Assembly (NCBI GenBank): GCA_965221985.1
Contig: OZ244928.1
Location: 3,509,948 to 3,573,947, forward strand
DNA length: 64,000 nt
DNA from: J054 sp965221985
Lineage (GTDB): Bacteria; Pseudomonadota; Gammaproteobacteria; Steroidobacterales; GCA-2729495
Reading direction: 5' to 3'
Shown here: positions 16,878 to 25,759 of the stretch, piece by piece
Numbering within the stretch: the stretch's first letter is position 1
Layout: each line of letters begins with the position of its first letter
Program-made: the position numbers and the translations under genes
Notes under the pieces: model-generated
Databases searched by the model: none
Told to the model about the DNA's origin: nothing
What the model saw: only the letters and a program-made list of their open reading frames with translations

Positions 16878-17414
16878 ATGCGAGTTAACTATCGCAGGCG
16901 GCAATTAGTCCGCGGAATCGCTTTCGGATCAACGTTGGGTATGCTGCCTCTGGCCAGTTGGGGAACCAACAGCGCTCGGCGTCTCAGTTTTTATCACACC
17001 CACACGGGCGAGACCCTCGCGGTGGACTATTTTGCTGGCGGTGACTACGTCAGCGAAGCGCTGACTCAAGTTAACCATCTCTTGCGTGACCACCGCACCG
17101 ACGAGGTGCACCAGGTCGACCCGCAATTGCTTGATCTGCTACACGCCATTCAACAACGCAGTGATACCAGCGGCCGGTATGAAGTGATCTCCGGTTATCG
17201 CTCGGAAACCACAAATGAAATGTTACGCAACCGGGGTGGCGGCGTCGCCAAACGCAGCCTGCATATGCAGGGACGCGCCATTGATGTGCGAATTCCAGGC
17301 TTAGAAACGGCTGATCTGCAAAAGGCCGCCTTGGAACTCTCAGCAGGCGGCGTTGGATACTATCCAAGCTCGGAGTTTGTGCATATCGACACCGGCCCGG
17401 TGCGCGCTTGGTAA
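16878..17414 (+). CDS. Tat-exported M15/DUF882 murein peptidase (YcbK/MepK-like)
   Basis: A 178-residue protein from ATG 16878 that begins with a twin-arginine-like signal (NYRRRQLVRGIAFG, then a hydrophobic run). A GTG 78 bases upstream is in frame but would hide the signal. The zinc-peptidase core is intact: SLHMQGRAIDVRIPG supplies the H and D ligands, and EFVHIDTGPVRAW supplies the second H-x-D. GGVGYYPSSEF is typical of this family. Members cleave peptidoglycan cross-links in the periplasm. It is convergent with the YciI gene, 4 bases apart. Confidence 0.85.
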   Translation: MRVNYRRRQLVRGIAFGSTLGMLPLASWGTNSARRLSFYHTHTGETLAVDYFAGGDYVSEALTQVNHLLRDHRTDEVHQVDPQLLDLLHAIQQRSDTSGRYEVISGYRSETTNEMLRNRGGGVAKRSLHMQGRAIDVRIPGLETADLQKAALELSAGGVGYYPSSEFVHIDTGPVRAW

Positions 17415-17418
17415 CAAC

Positions 17419-17727
17419 TTACCAAATCGTTCCACCAATCCATTGACCCGCGGCCGGAATATACGACTGCAATTCAATTTCGCCGTAAATGCCAGCCTGG
17501 TAATAGGGATCGGCTTGCAGCAAATCACGCGCCTCGTCTGCCGAATCGACGTCGTATATAAATAGGCTGGCGACATGCGCACCATCGGCCTCGCTCGGCA
17601 GGGGCCCGGCCACCAGCAGTTTATCCAGAATGGTTTCTATATAAGCGAAATGAGCAGCCTTCGCGGTCGCGCGCAATCGAACCGTATTTCGCTTGGGATC
17701 GTCACGGCAAATCGCAATATAGGCCAT
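17419..17727 (-). CDS. YciI-family protein
   Basis: A 102-residue protein in the YciI-like/ferredoxin-fold group. It begins MAYIAICRDDP, has H26 in KAAHFAYIE and carries the AGPL...DSADEARDLLQADPYYQAGIY pattern. The fold often has a His/Asp pair in a small pocket, but the enzymatic role is unsettled. It lies 60 bases downstream of the solute-binding protein gene on the same strand, so co-transcription with the lipoprotein/Rieske/solute-binding protein unit is possible. Confidence 0.8.
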   Translation of the reverse strand: MAYIAICRDDPKRNTVRLRATAKAAHFAYIETILDKLLVAGPLPSEADGAHVASLFIYDVDSADEARDLLQADPYYQAGIYGEIELQSYIPAAGQWIGGTIW

Positions 17728-17787
17728 GGTGCTTAGAGCGCCTAGGAAGCTTGATCCATGCTATCCGCGAAGACGGCCGCCTGGCGA

Positions 17788-19359
17788 CTACCGTTCCACG
17801 GTTAGATAACGCGAAGGCGTTGGACCATTGGGACTATCGTACCAACCCTTCACGCGCGGCGAAACGAGCCGACGGCCCACATAAAAACTAATCGGCAGAA
17901 CTGGATAGTTTGACATCAATTCGAGTTCGGCTTCAGCTAAGGTTTGCAAGCGTTCTTCCGGATCCCTAATAAGGTTCGATGCCTGCAGTAAATCGTCATA
18001 GCGCTCGCTCTCGAAACCGGGCCAATTGTTGGGATTGTTACTCAAAAAGAGTTGCAAGACCGCGTACGGATCATCATAGGAAGCAATATAAAACCAACGT
18101 GACACCTGGAATTTCTTCGTTCTCACCAATCGATTCAACATGGGGAACTCCACGTCGGTAATTTCCGTGCGTACGCCGACCGCTTGCCACATGGCCGCGA
18201 TGGCCACCATGATCTTACGATTCTCTTCCTGCGTATCGTAGTGCAATTCAACGACTAGCTTGCCCGGCGGAAAGCCCGCTTGGGCAAGTAGTTTGCGTGC
18301 CAAGGACTGACGCTCAGGAAAATCCATGGCTTGTTCCGGCAACTTAATGCCCGGGTAGTCACTAAAATGTGGCGTCGCAAAGCTATAAGCAGGTGTCACA
18401 CCGGTACGCAACAGACGATTGGCGATGGCATCGCGATCAATGGCCAAAGATAGCGCCCGCCGCACCCGCACATCGTCGTAGGGCGGCTCGCGCATATTGA
18501 TATTCAGAAAATAAATGCCGAGGTTCGCGGTGATATGCAAACTGTCGGGTATATTTTTCTTGATCCAATCAATCTCGTTTGGCGGAAAATTAAGCGCGAT
18601 GTCCAACTCACCGGCGCGAAATCGCTTGAACGCCGTGGCCAGATTCTGCGTGGGATACCAAATCACCTCGTCCAGTTTCACTTCATCGGCGGCGAAATAG
18701 TTTTCGTTCTTTACCAGCCGAATAAAAGACTGTGGTACGCGCTCGGCCAGAACGAATGGACCATTGCTAACCATCACACCGGCCTTCGACCAACCGCGGC
18801 CCACCTCTTCAATGACATGGCGAGGAACCGGCGCGACCGCTAAATTGCCCAGCAATTGAAGAAAATAAGGTGTGCGCTCAACCAACTCGATCACTAGAGT
18901 TCGATCATCAAGGGCTTTTATGCCTAGCGCCTCGGGAGGTTGCTGCTTGAAAAATACTTCGCGCCCGTTTTTCACGGGAAAAAAGACACCGACGATTCGC
19001 GAGGCCGTGGCTGGGTTCATCAAGCGTTGATAACTGTAGACAAAGTCGTGCGCGGTAATCGGCCGACCATCGGACCAAAGCAAATCTTCACGCAATTTAA
19101 AGGTGTATGTGCGACCGTCTTCACTGATGATCCAGCTTTCCGCGCAAGCCGCCGCGGGCTTAGAGTCAGCACCGCGGGCCAACAGACCGACGAACATATC
19201 GCCAATAATGGGCGAAGCTAAGGAGGCCGCACCCAGCGTTGGATCGATGGACGGAGGCTCCGCCGCCGAGCCACGATGCAGAATAATCGGTTCGGCGCTC
19301 AGCACGCCGCTGAGCAAGGTTAGCGCCGCCCAGCAAGCAAGCAGATAGCTACGAATCAT
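17788..19359 (-). CDS. Orphan peptide/nickel-type ABC solute-binding protein (SBP family 5)
   Basis: A 523-residue protein with a signal peptide ending near SAEP. The family 5 pattern is clear: LHRGSAAEPPSIDPTLG, ITAHDFVYSYQRLMNP, VRRALSLAIDRDAIAN and a C-terminal YPVLPISFYVGRR. The family binds oligopeptides, nickel, opines or other small solutes in the periplasm and hands them to an ABC permease, but no permease or ATPase gene is nearby. Its start overlaps the Rieske oxygenase stop by ATGA, so the two proteins are made in coupled amounts. This suggests that the protein captures the oxygenase's substrate or a related compound (inference). Confidence 0.88.
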   Translation of the reverse strand: MIRSYLLACWAALTLLSGVLSAEPIILHRGSAAEPPSIDPTLGAASLASPIIGDMFVGLLARGADSKPAAACAESWIISEDGRTYTFKLREDLLWSDGRPITAHDFVYSYQRLMNPATASRIVGVFFPVKNGREVFFKQQPPEALGIKALDDRTLVIELVERTPYFLQLLGNLAVAPVPRHVIEEVGRGWSKAGVMVSNGPFVLAERVPQSFIRLVKNENYFAADEVKLDEVIWYPTQNLATAFKRFRAGELDIALNFPPNEIDWIKKNIPDSLHITANLGIYFLNINMREPPYDDVRVRRALSLAIDRDAIANRLLRTGVTPAYSFATPHFSDYPGIKLPEQAMDFPERQSLARKLLAQAGFPPGKLVVELHYDTQEENRKIMVAIAAMWQAVGVRTEITDVEFPMLNRLVRTKKFQVSRWFYIASYDDPYAVLQLFLSNNPNNWPGFESERYDDLLQASNLIRDPEERLQTLAEAELELMSNYPVLPISFYVGRRLVSPRVKGWYDSPNGPTPSRYLTVER

Positions 19360-20510
19360 GCGCTAGTCGCCCGGCTTAGCGATGGAGCGGTCTTCTCAAA
19401 CTTCGGCATCATGGGCACCGTGTCCAGTACCCAGCCCCGCGGCTTTTCTCGGCGACCGGGACTCGGAATCGCGAAGGCACAGCGCTTAGCCTGGCTAGCA
19501 ACCGCCTCGCAGTCAATTCGCCAGCCACGAGATTCCCAATCTTTCAAGCGCTCGCGGTATTCCACCACGGCTTCGTCGGCCGGCAGCAAGAATTCATGGT
19601 GATTGGTCTCGGGCGTATAAAACGGGTGCAATTCCGCCAAGACTTCAGCATCTTGATTGGCCACGACATCGTTGCGCTCAAAGAATCTTTGATCGCTTTC
19701 TTCATCCAATAAAAAATTTCGCGTTTGCACCAGGAAGGTCCGCACCCGGCTGTCATCCACCGGTACTTTGAAGACATGCTGATGAATACGCACTTCCGCA
19801 GTTGGATGAATCTTGGTGCTGAGACTCGTCGGCCCGTGGTGAAAGCTGCCCGCTTGAATCACGGCGTCTTCGGAACGTTTCGAAGCCGCCTGCATTTTTT
19901 CGTCCTTCAGCGGCGGCGAATAGTAGTTCGTCATGAAACCGCTGCCCCACTCGCTGGTTTCGATGTTGAGGTCGGGTACACGGTAGTCATCACGCGCACC
20001 TGAAAAACCATGCGTGGGATGCACAAACTCATTGTGGGCGGGATCCAGAGCGTTTTCCATGTGCCGGCGATAGTCGCCGACGGACACGCGCTCTTGGCTG
20101 GTCGCCCGCCAACCATCTTCGCCAAACTCAGGTATCTCCATGATCGGCGGACGCTCCGCCTCGAGCAGATCACCCAAAAAAGCGAATACGATACCGTAAC
20201 GTTCTTCTGTGGGATAACTGTCAATCTGGGTGCGAGAAGGAATCTTGGCCTCAGGCCCCAGGGACGGGATTTTTTGACACTGCCCGTCGCCGTTAAATTG
20301 CCATCCATGATAAGGACAGGCAATGCAATCGCCATGTAACTTCCCACCCGCCAGCGAGCCACCGCGGTGCGTGCAAGTATCACTCAAACAGCGCGCTTGG
20401 CCCTGGGAATCCCGGAACAGCACAAAGTCTTGACCCAACATGCGCACTTTCACCGGCTTATCCACGAGCGCTGCGGTCCATTCGGCTGGATACCAAAAAT
20501 TGACAAACAT
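19356..20510 (-). CDS. Rieske [2Fe-2S] aromatic-ring-type oxygenase, alpha subunit (copy 2)
   Basis: A 384-residue paralogue of the protein at 6291-7499. I chose ATG 20510 because GGAGAGG lies just upstream and the N-terminus then aligns with the paralogue (MFVNFWYP versus MYINFWYP). Rieske ligands are C46/H48 and C65/H68; the mononuclear iron motif is D156, H159 and H164, within the same DPAHNEFVHPTHG segment as copy 1. It should hydroxylate or demethylate an organic substrate with O2 and external electrons. It sits between a TolB-like lipoprotein gene (34-bp gap) and a solute-binding protein gene (ATGA overlap). No reductase or ferredoxin partner gene is nearby. Confidence 0.88.
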   Translation of the reverse strand: MFVNFWYPAEWTAALVDKPVKVRMLGQDFVLFRDSQGQARCLSDTCTHRGGSLAGGKLHGDCIACPYHGWQFNGDGQCQKIPSLGPEAKIPSRTQIDSYPTEERYGIVFAFLGDLLEAERPPIMEIPEFGEDGWRATSQERVSVGDYRRHMENALDPAHNEFVHPTHGFSGARDDYRVPDLNIETSEWGSGFMTNYYSPPLKDEKMQAASKRSEDAVIQAGSFHHGPTSLSTKIHPTAEVRIHQHVFKVPVDDSRVRTFLVQTRNFLLDEESDQRFFERNDVVANQDAEVLAELHPFYTPETNHHEFLLPADEAVVEYRERLKDWESRGWRIDCEAVASQAKRCAFAIPSPGRREKPRGWVLDTVPMMPKFEKTAPSLSRATSA

Positions 20511-20544
20511 CTTTAGCCTCTCCGGGACGGGATGACTGGCACCT

Positions 20545-21780
20545 CTAGCGTGCCGCGACCTCCAATCGGTCGTCGCCCTGCGCAACCGGCGGGACGATAT
20601 CCGGAACCTTACCGGCCCACTGATCAGGACCAATATTCAGCTCGCCGACATCCATGACGTAGGTATACAAGTTCGACATGAAGCCACCGTGGCTACGAGT
20701 AAATAGCATCTTCGTTCCATCGGGCGACAGAGAGGGGAAACCATCAAAGGACTTGTTATAGGTCAAACGTTTTGGTTCCCCACCGGCCAAATCGCCCAGA
20801 AATACTTCCCAGTTGTCGTCTTCTACAATCCGCACGAACACATAGTGGCGACCATCAGGCGCCGGGTAGGGCGCCCAATTCATGTCCCGATCGAAGGTTC
20901 GCTGAGTTCTTTCCGAACCGTCATGCTTGACCGTGAAAACCGTCATCGGCGTGGGACGAATTTCACCATATTCGCTGCGCTTCCACGCCCGGGTCAGAAT
21001 TGTTTCGTTGTCGGGCAGATAGAAAGGTGCGCCCTCCTGCCAATCGTCCGTGAAAGTAATCTGCTCTTCATCCGTACCATCGGGTCGAATGCGCCAAAGA
21101 TCCATCTTGCCGTCGATCTGGCGGCCAAATACAACCCACTCGCCGTTGGGCGAAATAGAAACCTCGGCTTCATAGTACTCATTGTCCGTTAAGCGACGAA
21201 CAATGGTGCCATCGAGTTCTGCCACGTACAGCTCCGCACCCTGAGGGTACTCCCGTTCGTCGGACCAGTTGCCCACGGGCATATCCATACGGTCGCGCGT
21301 AGAGGTGAAAACGATTTGTTTTTGGTCGGGAAAAAAGTAAGAACAGGCATCCTGGCCGCGATCGCCCACCCGCCAACTCTTTTCACCATCGTCGGTAAAA
21401 ATCCAGGTGAGCGCGCCGCCGGCTTTTCTCGCCTCTGGCTGCGTCGCTTGGGGATCTTGGGTTTGCGCAATCACGTGATAACTGTCGGGCGCATAATAAG
21501 CTTCAGCGGCCTCCGGGATGTTCGGAATTTGCCGCACAGGCAATTCCGCCCCCTCGGGATACTCGGGCTCAGCCGCGTCGGCATCGGGACTGGCCTGGCT
21601 CACCATGTCGGTGCCCTCTTCTTCAGCACCACCGACTGCACCGGCGGGAAAATTCTCCGCTGCTTCCTGGGCGGATTGCGTATCTGCCGCCTGTTGATCC
21701 GGCGGAGAACAGCCACTTAGTAGGAAAAAAGCCAGCAATGGAAGCAATCTAAGCGGCGAGAAATTCTCAGCGATGCGCAT
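20545..21780 (-). CDS. TolB-like beta-propeller lipoprotein (PD40 repeats)
   Basis: A 411-residue protein from ATG 21780, fixed by GGAG eight bases upstream and by the signal peptide ending in the lipobox LLSGC (Cys 24). An Asp/Glu/Ala-rich linker follows. Residues ~120-380 contain repeated TolB/WD40-like strands with the SPDG/SPNG pattern (VSISPNGEWVVFGRQ, IRPDGTDEEQITF, PSLSPDGTKMLFTRS). Such propellers bind partners or ligands in the periplasm. It is the first gene of a left-going unit with the second Rieske oxygenase and the solute-binding protein. Function unknown; a scaffold or sensor is plausible. Confidence 0.8.
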   Translation of the reverse strand: MRIAENFSPLRLLPLLAFFLLSGCSPPDQQAADTQSAQEAAENFPAGAVGGAEEEGTDMVSQASPDADAAEPEYPEGAELPVRQIPNIPEAAEAYYAPDSYHVIAQTQDPQATQPEARKAGGALTWIFTDDGEKSWRVGDRGQDACSYFFPDQKQIVFTSTRDRMDMPVGNWSDEREYPQGAELYVAELDGTIVRRLTDNEYYEAEVSISPNGEWVVFGRQIDGKMDLWRIRPDGTDEEQITFTDDWQEGAPFYLPDNETILTRAWKRSEYGEIRPTPMTVFTVKHDGSERTQRTFDRDMNWAPYPAPDGRHYVFVRIVEDDNWEVFLGDLAGGEPKRLTYNKSFDGFPSLSPDGTKMLFTRSHGGFMSNLYTYVMDVGELNIGPDQWAGKVPDIVPPVAQGDDRLEVAAR

Positions 21781-22145
21781 GGTGGTTCTCCATTTCTTAT
21801 AAGGCAATTGAAAGCGCGAGAGGGCGCTCCCGTGTGTGCGGACATCATACCAAGGCCGTTGGCGCCCCCGAGCACCGCTGCGCGAACAACAAAGCAACCC
21901 TCTAGGCATGGCGTGGCCGAAAAATGGTCGTCCCGCGGCCACCCCAACCGCCGGCGGATCAGAGGAGGCTAGCCCTCAGCCCGCCAAGCGCGGGTAACGC
22001 CGCTCCCAGAGTCGCGAGTCCGCAGGAGACATTGGGCGCCAGAACCGATGTCCGACGATTTGACCCGCGGGCTAAACGGCGCCTAAGGTTGTGGCACAAA
22101 GCTGGCCGCTGCAGGGTATCGATAACCCTGGGGAGAAAAGACCAA
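21781..22145. promoter_or_regulatory. Divergent intergenic region, lipoprotein versus RTX fusion
   Basis: About 365 bases between two divergent starts. The rightward frame stays open through it but gives an arginine/proline-rich, non-protein-like sequence, so I treat it as non-coding. A small imperfect hairpin (CAGGGT...ACCCTG around ATCGATA) lies at about 22112-22130, just before the GGAGAAAAG ribosome binding site of the RTX gene. No clear -10/-35 pair was identified. Confidence 0.35.
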
Positions 22146-24305
22146 GTGATCAGAACGACGATATTTGTCGGTTTAGCAACCGCCTTATTTGTACCCTCGA
22201 TACAGGCCCAAACCTGTAATGGTTTGGACGCAACCATCATCGGCACGGAAAATTCGGAAATCCTCATGGGAACATCCGGGGACGATGTCATTGTGGCCTT
22301 GGGCGGTGACGATGTTGTTCAAGCCAGCAGTGGTAAAGACACAGTCTGCGGCGGCGACGGCAACGACATCCTCGAAGGCGGCGACGGCGATGATGCCTTA
22401 TTCGGTAACAATGGCAGCGATATTCTCGAAGGCGGCGACGGCAACGACCTGTTAGTTGGTGCCGATGGCAATGGCGATATCCTAGATGGCGATGCCGGCG
22501 ACGACAGCTTATTTGGCGACGATACCGATATTCTAAACGGCGGCAGCGGAAACAATGTGCTGGTCAACGATGCGCTGGGCGGTGCCCCTGCATGCAATGG
22601 ATTGGTCGCAACCATCGTCGGCACGCAAGCAGATGATGAAATCGTCGGCACGCAAAACGATGACGTCATTGTCGCCCTAGGCGGCAGTGATCGCATTCAA
22701 GCATCCGGCGGGAATGACACGCTCTGCGGTGATGCAGGTAACGATGACCTATTTGGAGATGCGGGCGACGACAATTTATTCGGCGGCCCGGGCAATGATG
22801 TTCTGATCGGTGACGGTTCCGGCGATGTCGGCGCCGGAACCGCCGGAGCGGACGTCTGCGATGGTGGCATTGGCATAGACAGTGCCGGCCGCCTCTGTGA
22901 AACGCTTGTCAATGTTGATGTAGATTCCTTCGCCGTGACGCTCCTGGCCGATGATGGCCTGCCCTTGGAGGGCGCATTGCATATCCCCGTCGGCGACGCC
23001 GCGCCCTCAGGTCCGCGCAAGGTTGCCGTGCTAGTGAGTCATGGTGCCATGGGAACATGGCAATTCAGCGTGCCGAAAATTTGGCGAGCTTGGGGAGCCG
23101 CGGAGGGTTTCACCATACTAGCGCTGGACCGTCGCGATGCCGGGGCGACCGGCGGCGGTGGCACGGTATTGTTTGAAGATGCCGTGACTGATCTCGGCGT
23201 CGGAATCGATCTGCTGGCTTCATTAGGCTACAGCGAGGTCTATGTGACCGGCCACAGTCAAGGTACGCAGAACGCGACGATTTATCCGATATTAACTCTA
23301 GATCCGCGAGCAGTTGCCGTGGGTCTACACGGCACGGTGGACGACGGCCGCACGACGGCACAAGACTTGCTTTTCAACGAAGTGATTCTGGGCCCAACCG
23401 ACGGTTACTCCGGGCTGGTCAGCCTCAACGAACAACTGATTGCCGACGGCGACGGCGACATACTGCGTGACTACGACACAATTTTTGGTGTGGCTTTGAC
23501 ACGCACGCCGAACAATTGGATGAGCTTTTGGGGCCCTGACAGTTTGTCGGTGGTGGTCCGCGAAATCGAAAATCTAGAGATCCCAGTCTTGCTGTTGCGT
23601 GCCGACGGTGACGAATTCACGCCGGATCGAATGTCGAATAATGTACTCGCGGCAGCAACGTCGGCTGGTGTCGATGCCACATACACCATCATCCCTTATG
23701 TGGATCGTGAAGGCATGGCGATTCCCTTGACGGACAATGGCGGCAACGCCCATGGTTTTGTCGGTGTGGAACGCCAGCTCATGGCGACCAATATTACCTG
23801 GCTGGAAGGCCGAGTCCCGACGGCGGCCGAACGCAGCAGCAGTGTTCGAGGGCCCGTGGACGATGGCACGGGTAACAATATCCAGCCCCTAGCCTATGGC
23901 GGGCGAACACCCGCAGAAAGTAACGCGGCGAGCATCGCGCTGGATGCCACCGGCAGTCGCGACATAGACGGCAGCATCGTGAGCTACCTGTGGAGTCAAG
24001 TCAGCGGCGAAATGGTCACCCTGGACGATCCCAGCAGCGCGACACCCAGTTTCGACAATCCCGGCGTGGACTCACTGTTAGAGTTTGAATTGACCGTGAT
24101 CGACGATGACGGTGCCAGCGACACGGTTTTGGTCGCCATGAACGCATCGACCCCGCCGTCACCGCCACCAACACCGAGCCAGAGTAACAATCTGTTCCAA
24201 GGCGGCGGCTCCGGTGTGAGTGGCTTCAGTATTCTGCTGTTACTTTTCATCCGTTTAATCAGGGGGTCGGCTCGACCCCCTAGCACGAGAGCGAGAAAAC
24301 CATGA
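22146..24305 (+). CDS. Secreted RTX-repeat / alpha-beta-hydrolase / PKD-like fusion with GlyGly-CTERM tail
   Basis: A 719-residue product from GTG 22146, with GGAGAAAAG upstream and a signal peptide ending SIQAQ. Residues ~25-245 are two related RTX calcium-binding modules, each beginning CNGL-x-ATI-x-GT and containing DDVIVALGG and GGDGND-type nonapeptides. An alpha/beta hydrolase follows (VLVSHGAMG, ALDRRDAGATGG, nucleophile in GHSQG). Next is a PKD-like segment (LDATGSRDIDGSIVSYLW) and a tail GGGSG, hydrophobic run, then R/R, as in GlyGly-CTERM proteins processed by rhombosortase. It is probably displayed or released at the surface. Its stop overlaps the amine oxidase start by ATGA. Substrate unknown. 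Confidence 0.8.
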   Translation: MIRTTIFVGLATALFVPSIQAQTCNGLDATIIGTENSEILMGTSGDDVIVALGGDDVVQASSGKDTVCGGDGNDILEGGDGDDALFGNNGSDILEGGDGNDLLVGADGNGDILDGDAGDDSLFGDDTDILNGGSGNNVLVNDALGGAPACNGLVATIVGTQADDEIVGTQNDDVIVALGGSDRIQASGGNDTLCGDAGNDDLFGDAGDDNLFGGPGNDVLIGDGSGDVGAGTAGADVCDGGIGIDSAGRLCETLVNVDVDSFAVTLLADDGLPLEGALHIPVGDAAPSGPRKVAVLVSHGAMGTWQFSVPKIWRAWGAAEGFTILALDRRDAGATGGGGTVLFEDAVTDLGVGIDLLASLGYSEVYVTGHSQGTQNATIYPILTLDPRAVAVGLHGTVDDGRTTAQDLLFNEVILGPTDGYSGLVSLNEQLIADGDGDILRDYDTIFGVALTRTPNNWMSFWGPDSLSVVVREIENLEIPVLLLRADGDEFTPDRMSNNVLAAATSAGVDATYTIIPYVDREGMAIPLTDNGGNAHGFVGVERQLMATNITWLEGRVPTAAERSSSVRGPVDDGTGNNIQPLAYGGRTPAESNAASIALDATGSRDIDGSIVSYLWSQVSGEMVTLDDPSSATPSFDNPGVDSLLEFELTVIDDDGASDTVLVAMNASTPPSPPPTPSQSNNLFQGGGSGVSGFSILLLLFIRLIRGSARPPSTRARKP
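24262..24282. repeat. GGGGGTCG/CGACCCCC hairpin at the end of the RTX gene
   Basis: A perfect 9-bp stem with a 3-base loop (AGGGGGTCG, GCT, CGACCCCCT), inside the last codons of the RTX fusion gene and just upstream of the amine oxidase start. The arm sequence is shared with the inverted repeat at 42585-42665, and a related GGGG...CCCC hairpin lies at 34984-35009, suggesting a dispersed element family. Confidence 0.6.
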
Positions 24306-25759
24306 CTAAGACGGTGTCCACGGTGAATCGACGCACGATCCTCCAAGCCGCCGGTGCAGTAACACTGGCTGCCGCCGCACCGCGCGCCTTACGCGCGCAA
24401 AACCGCCACAAGGTCGTGATTATTGGCGCCGGCTTGTCAGGCCTTGGCGCTGCCTTGCTACTACAAGACGCGGGGCTGGATGTTCAGGTGATTGAAGGGC
24501 GCCAGCGCATCGGCGGCCGCGTGCTTTCCTATCGCAGCCTGCCAGGTAGCCCGGAAGCCGGGGGTACCTCCTTCGGTCCCGGCTATGCGCGCTTGATCGA
24601 TGCCGCTAAGACTCACGGTGTAGGCCTTGTGAGCCTATTGCCGGTGCTGCGGTATTACGGACAACGGGAATTATTCTTGGATCACCAAGCGATCAGCGCC
24701 GAGGACTGGCTAGATCATCCGCGCAACCCATTTCCCGATAACGCAAGAGACACCCTGCCCTGGCGATTCATGGGCGGCTTCCTAGCCAAGCACAATCCTC
24801 TCAGCACGCCCGAGGCTTGGGTGGCGCCAGAAAACGCCGCGCTGGATATTCCGCTCTACGATTGGCTGAAGAGCAAAGGCGCCAGCGATGCAGTGATCGA
24901 ACTGACTTACAACATAGAACCGACGCATGGCAGCTCGGCACATGATGTCTCAGCTTTGATGATGCTATTTGTGACCAACTTCATCGCCGCGCAAACCAAG
25001 CTAGCCGTTCCGGGCCAGTCGCCGTTCTTGACTGCCGTGGGCGGCAATCAATCGATACCGGAAGCCATGGCGGCGGCGTTGAAAAATCCAGTTCAGCTGG
25101 GACGTGAAGTTGTCGCCATTCGTAGCGAGAAGGATCAAGCTGAAGTCCACTGCGCCGATGGCACGACTTTTCAGGCGGATCGTGTCATCTGCTCGGTGCC
25201 GTGCCCAGTTTTGAGACGTATTCGCCTCGACCCCCTCTTGCCGCCGGCACAGGCCCGCGCGGTCAACACATTGGACTCGCAAGTCATCAATCAGGCACAT
25301 ATGGTCGCGAAATCCCCTTTCTGGGAAGAGGATGGTCTGGCCCCCAGCATGTTCAGCGATGGATTAGTCAGCAGTCTGGTGGGCGAGCATAAGGGCGAAT
25401 CGCCCGAGGAAGTGACCAGCCTAACGGCCTGGATTCGCGGCCACAAAGCGGCACTGTTAGATCAAATGCCAACAGCCGATGCTAAGGCTGCGGTCATCGC
25501 CGACCTCGAACGTGCGCGACCTGCCGCCGCGGGCAAATTAGAAATAGTCGAATACAAATCCTGGTATCGCGATCCGTTCTCGTCCGGAGACTGGGCGGTA
25601 TGGCAACCAGGCCAAGTATCAAGCATAGCGCCCGTAGTCGGCAACGCCCATGGCCGGATACATTTCTGCGGTGAACACACGGCGGTATCGAATCGTGGCA
25701 TGGAAGGTGCACTGGAGTCAGGCGAACGATCCGCCCTCGAGATACTCACGGCAATATGA
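24302..25759 (+). CDS. Tat-exported flavin amine oxidase (MAO family)
   Basis: A 485-residue protein with a twin-arginine signal (NRRTILQAAGAV, processing near LRAQ). It has an FAD-binding Rossmann motif VVIIGAGLSGLGAALLL, then EGRQRIGGRVLSY, and a C-terminal FAD contact region (GRIHFCGEHTAVSNRGMEGALESGERSA). The family oxidises amines or amino acids to imines with H2O2 release. A Tat signal implies folding with FAD in the cytoplasm before export. Its ATG overlaps the stop of the RTX hydrolase fusion, so the two are coupled. One reading is amide or ester cleavage outside the cell followed by amine oxidation in the periplasm; this is inference. Confidence 0.88.
   Translation: MTKTVSTVNRRTILQAAGAVTLAAAAPRALRAQNRHKVVIIGAGLSGLGAALLLQDAGLDVQVIEGRQRIGGRVLSYRSLPGSPEAGGTSFGPGYARLIDAAKTHGVGLVSLLPVLRYYGQRELFLDHQAISAEDWLDHPRNPFPDNARDTLPWRFMGGFLAKHNPLSTPEAWVAPENAALDIPLYDWLKSKGASDAVIELTYNIEPTHGSSAHDVSALMMLFVTNFIAAQTKLAVPGQSPFLTAVGGNQSIPEAMAAALKNPVQLGREVVAIRSEKDQAEVHCADGTTFQADRVICSVPCPVLRRIRLDPLLPPAQARAVNTLDSQVINQAHMVAKSPFWEEDGLAPSMFSDGLVSSLVGEHKGESPEEVTSLTAWIRGHKAALLDQMPTADAKAAVIADLERARPAAAGKLEIVEYKSWYRDPFSSGDWAVWQPGQVSSIAPVVGNAHGRIHFCGEHTAVSNRGMEGALESGERSALEILTAI

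Noticed and set aside
21924..22145. Extension of the RTX fusion by 74 N-terminal residues
   Set aside because: The added sequence is Arg/Pro-rich and would bury the signal peptide; the GTG at 22146 has a good ribosome binding site.
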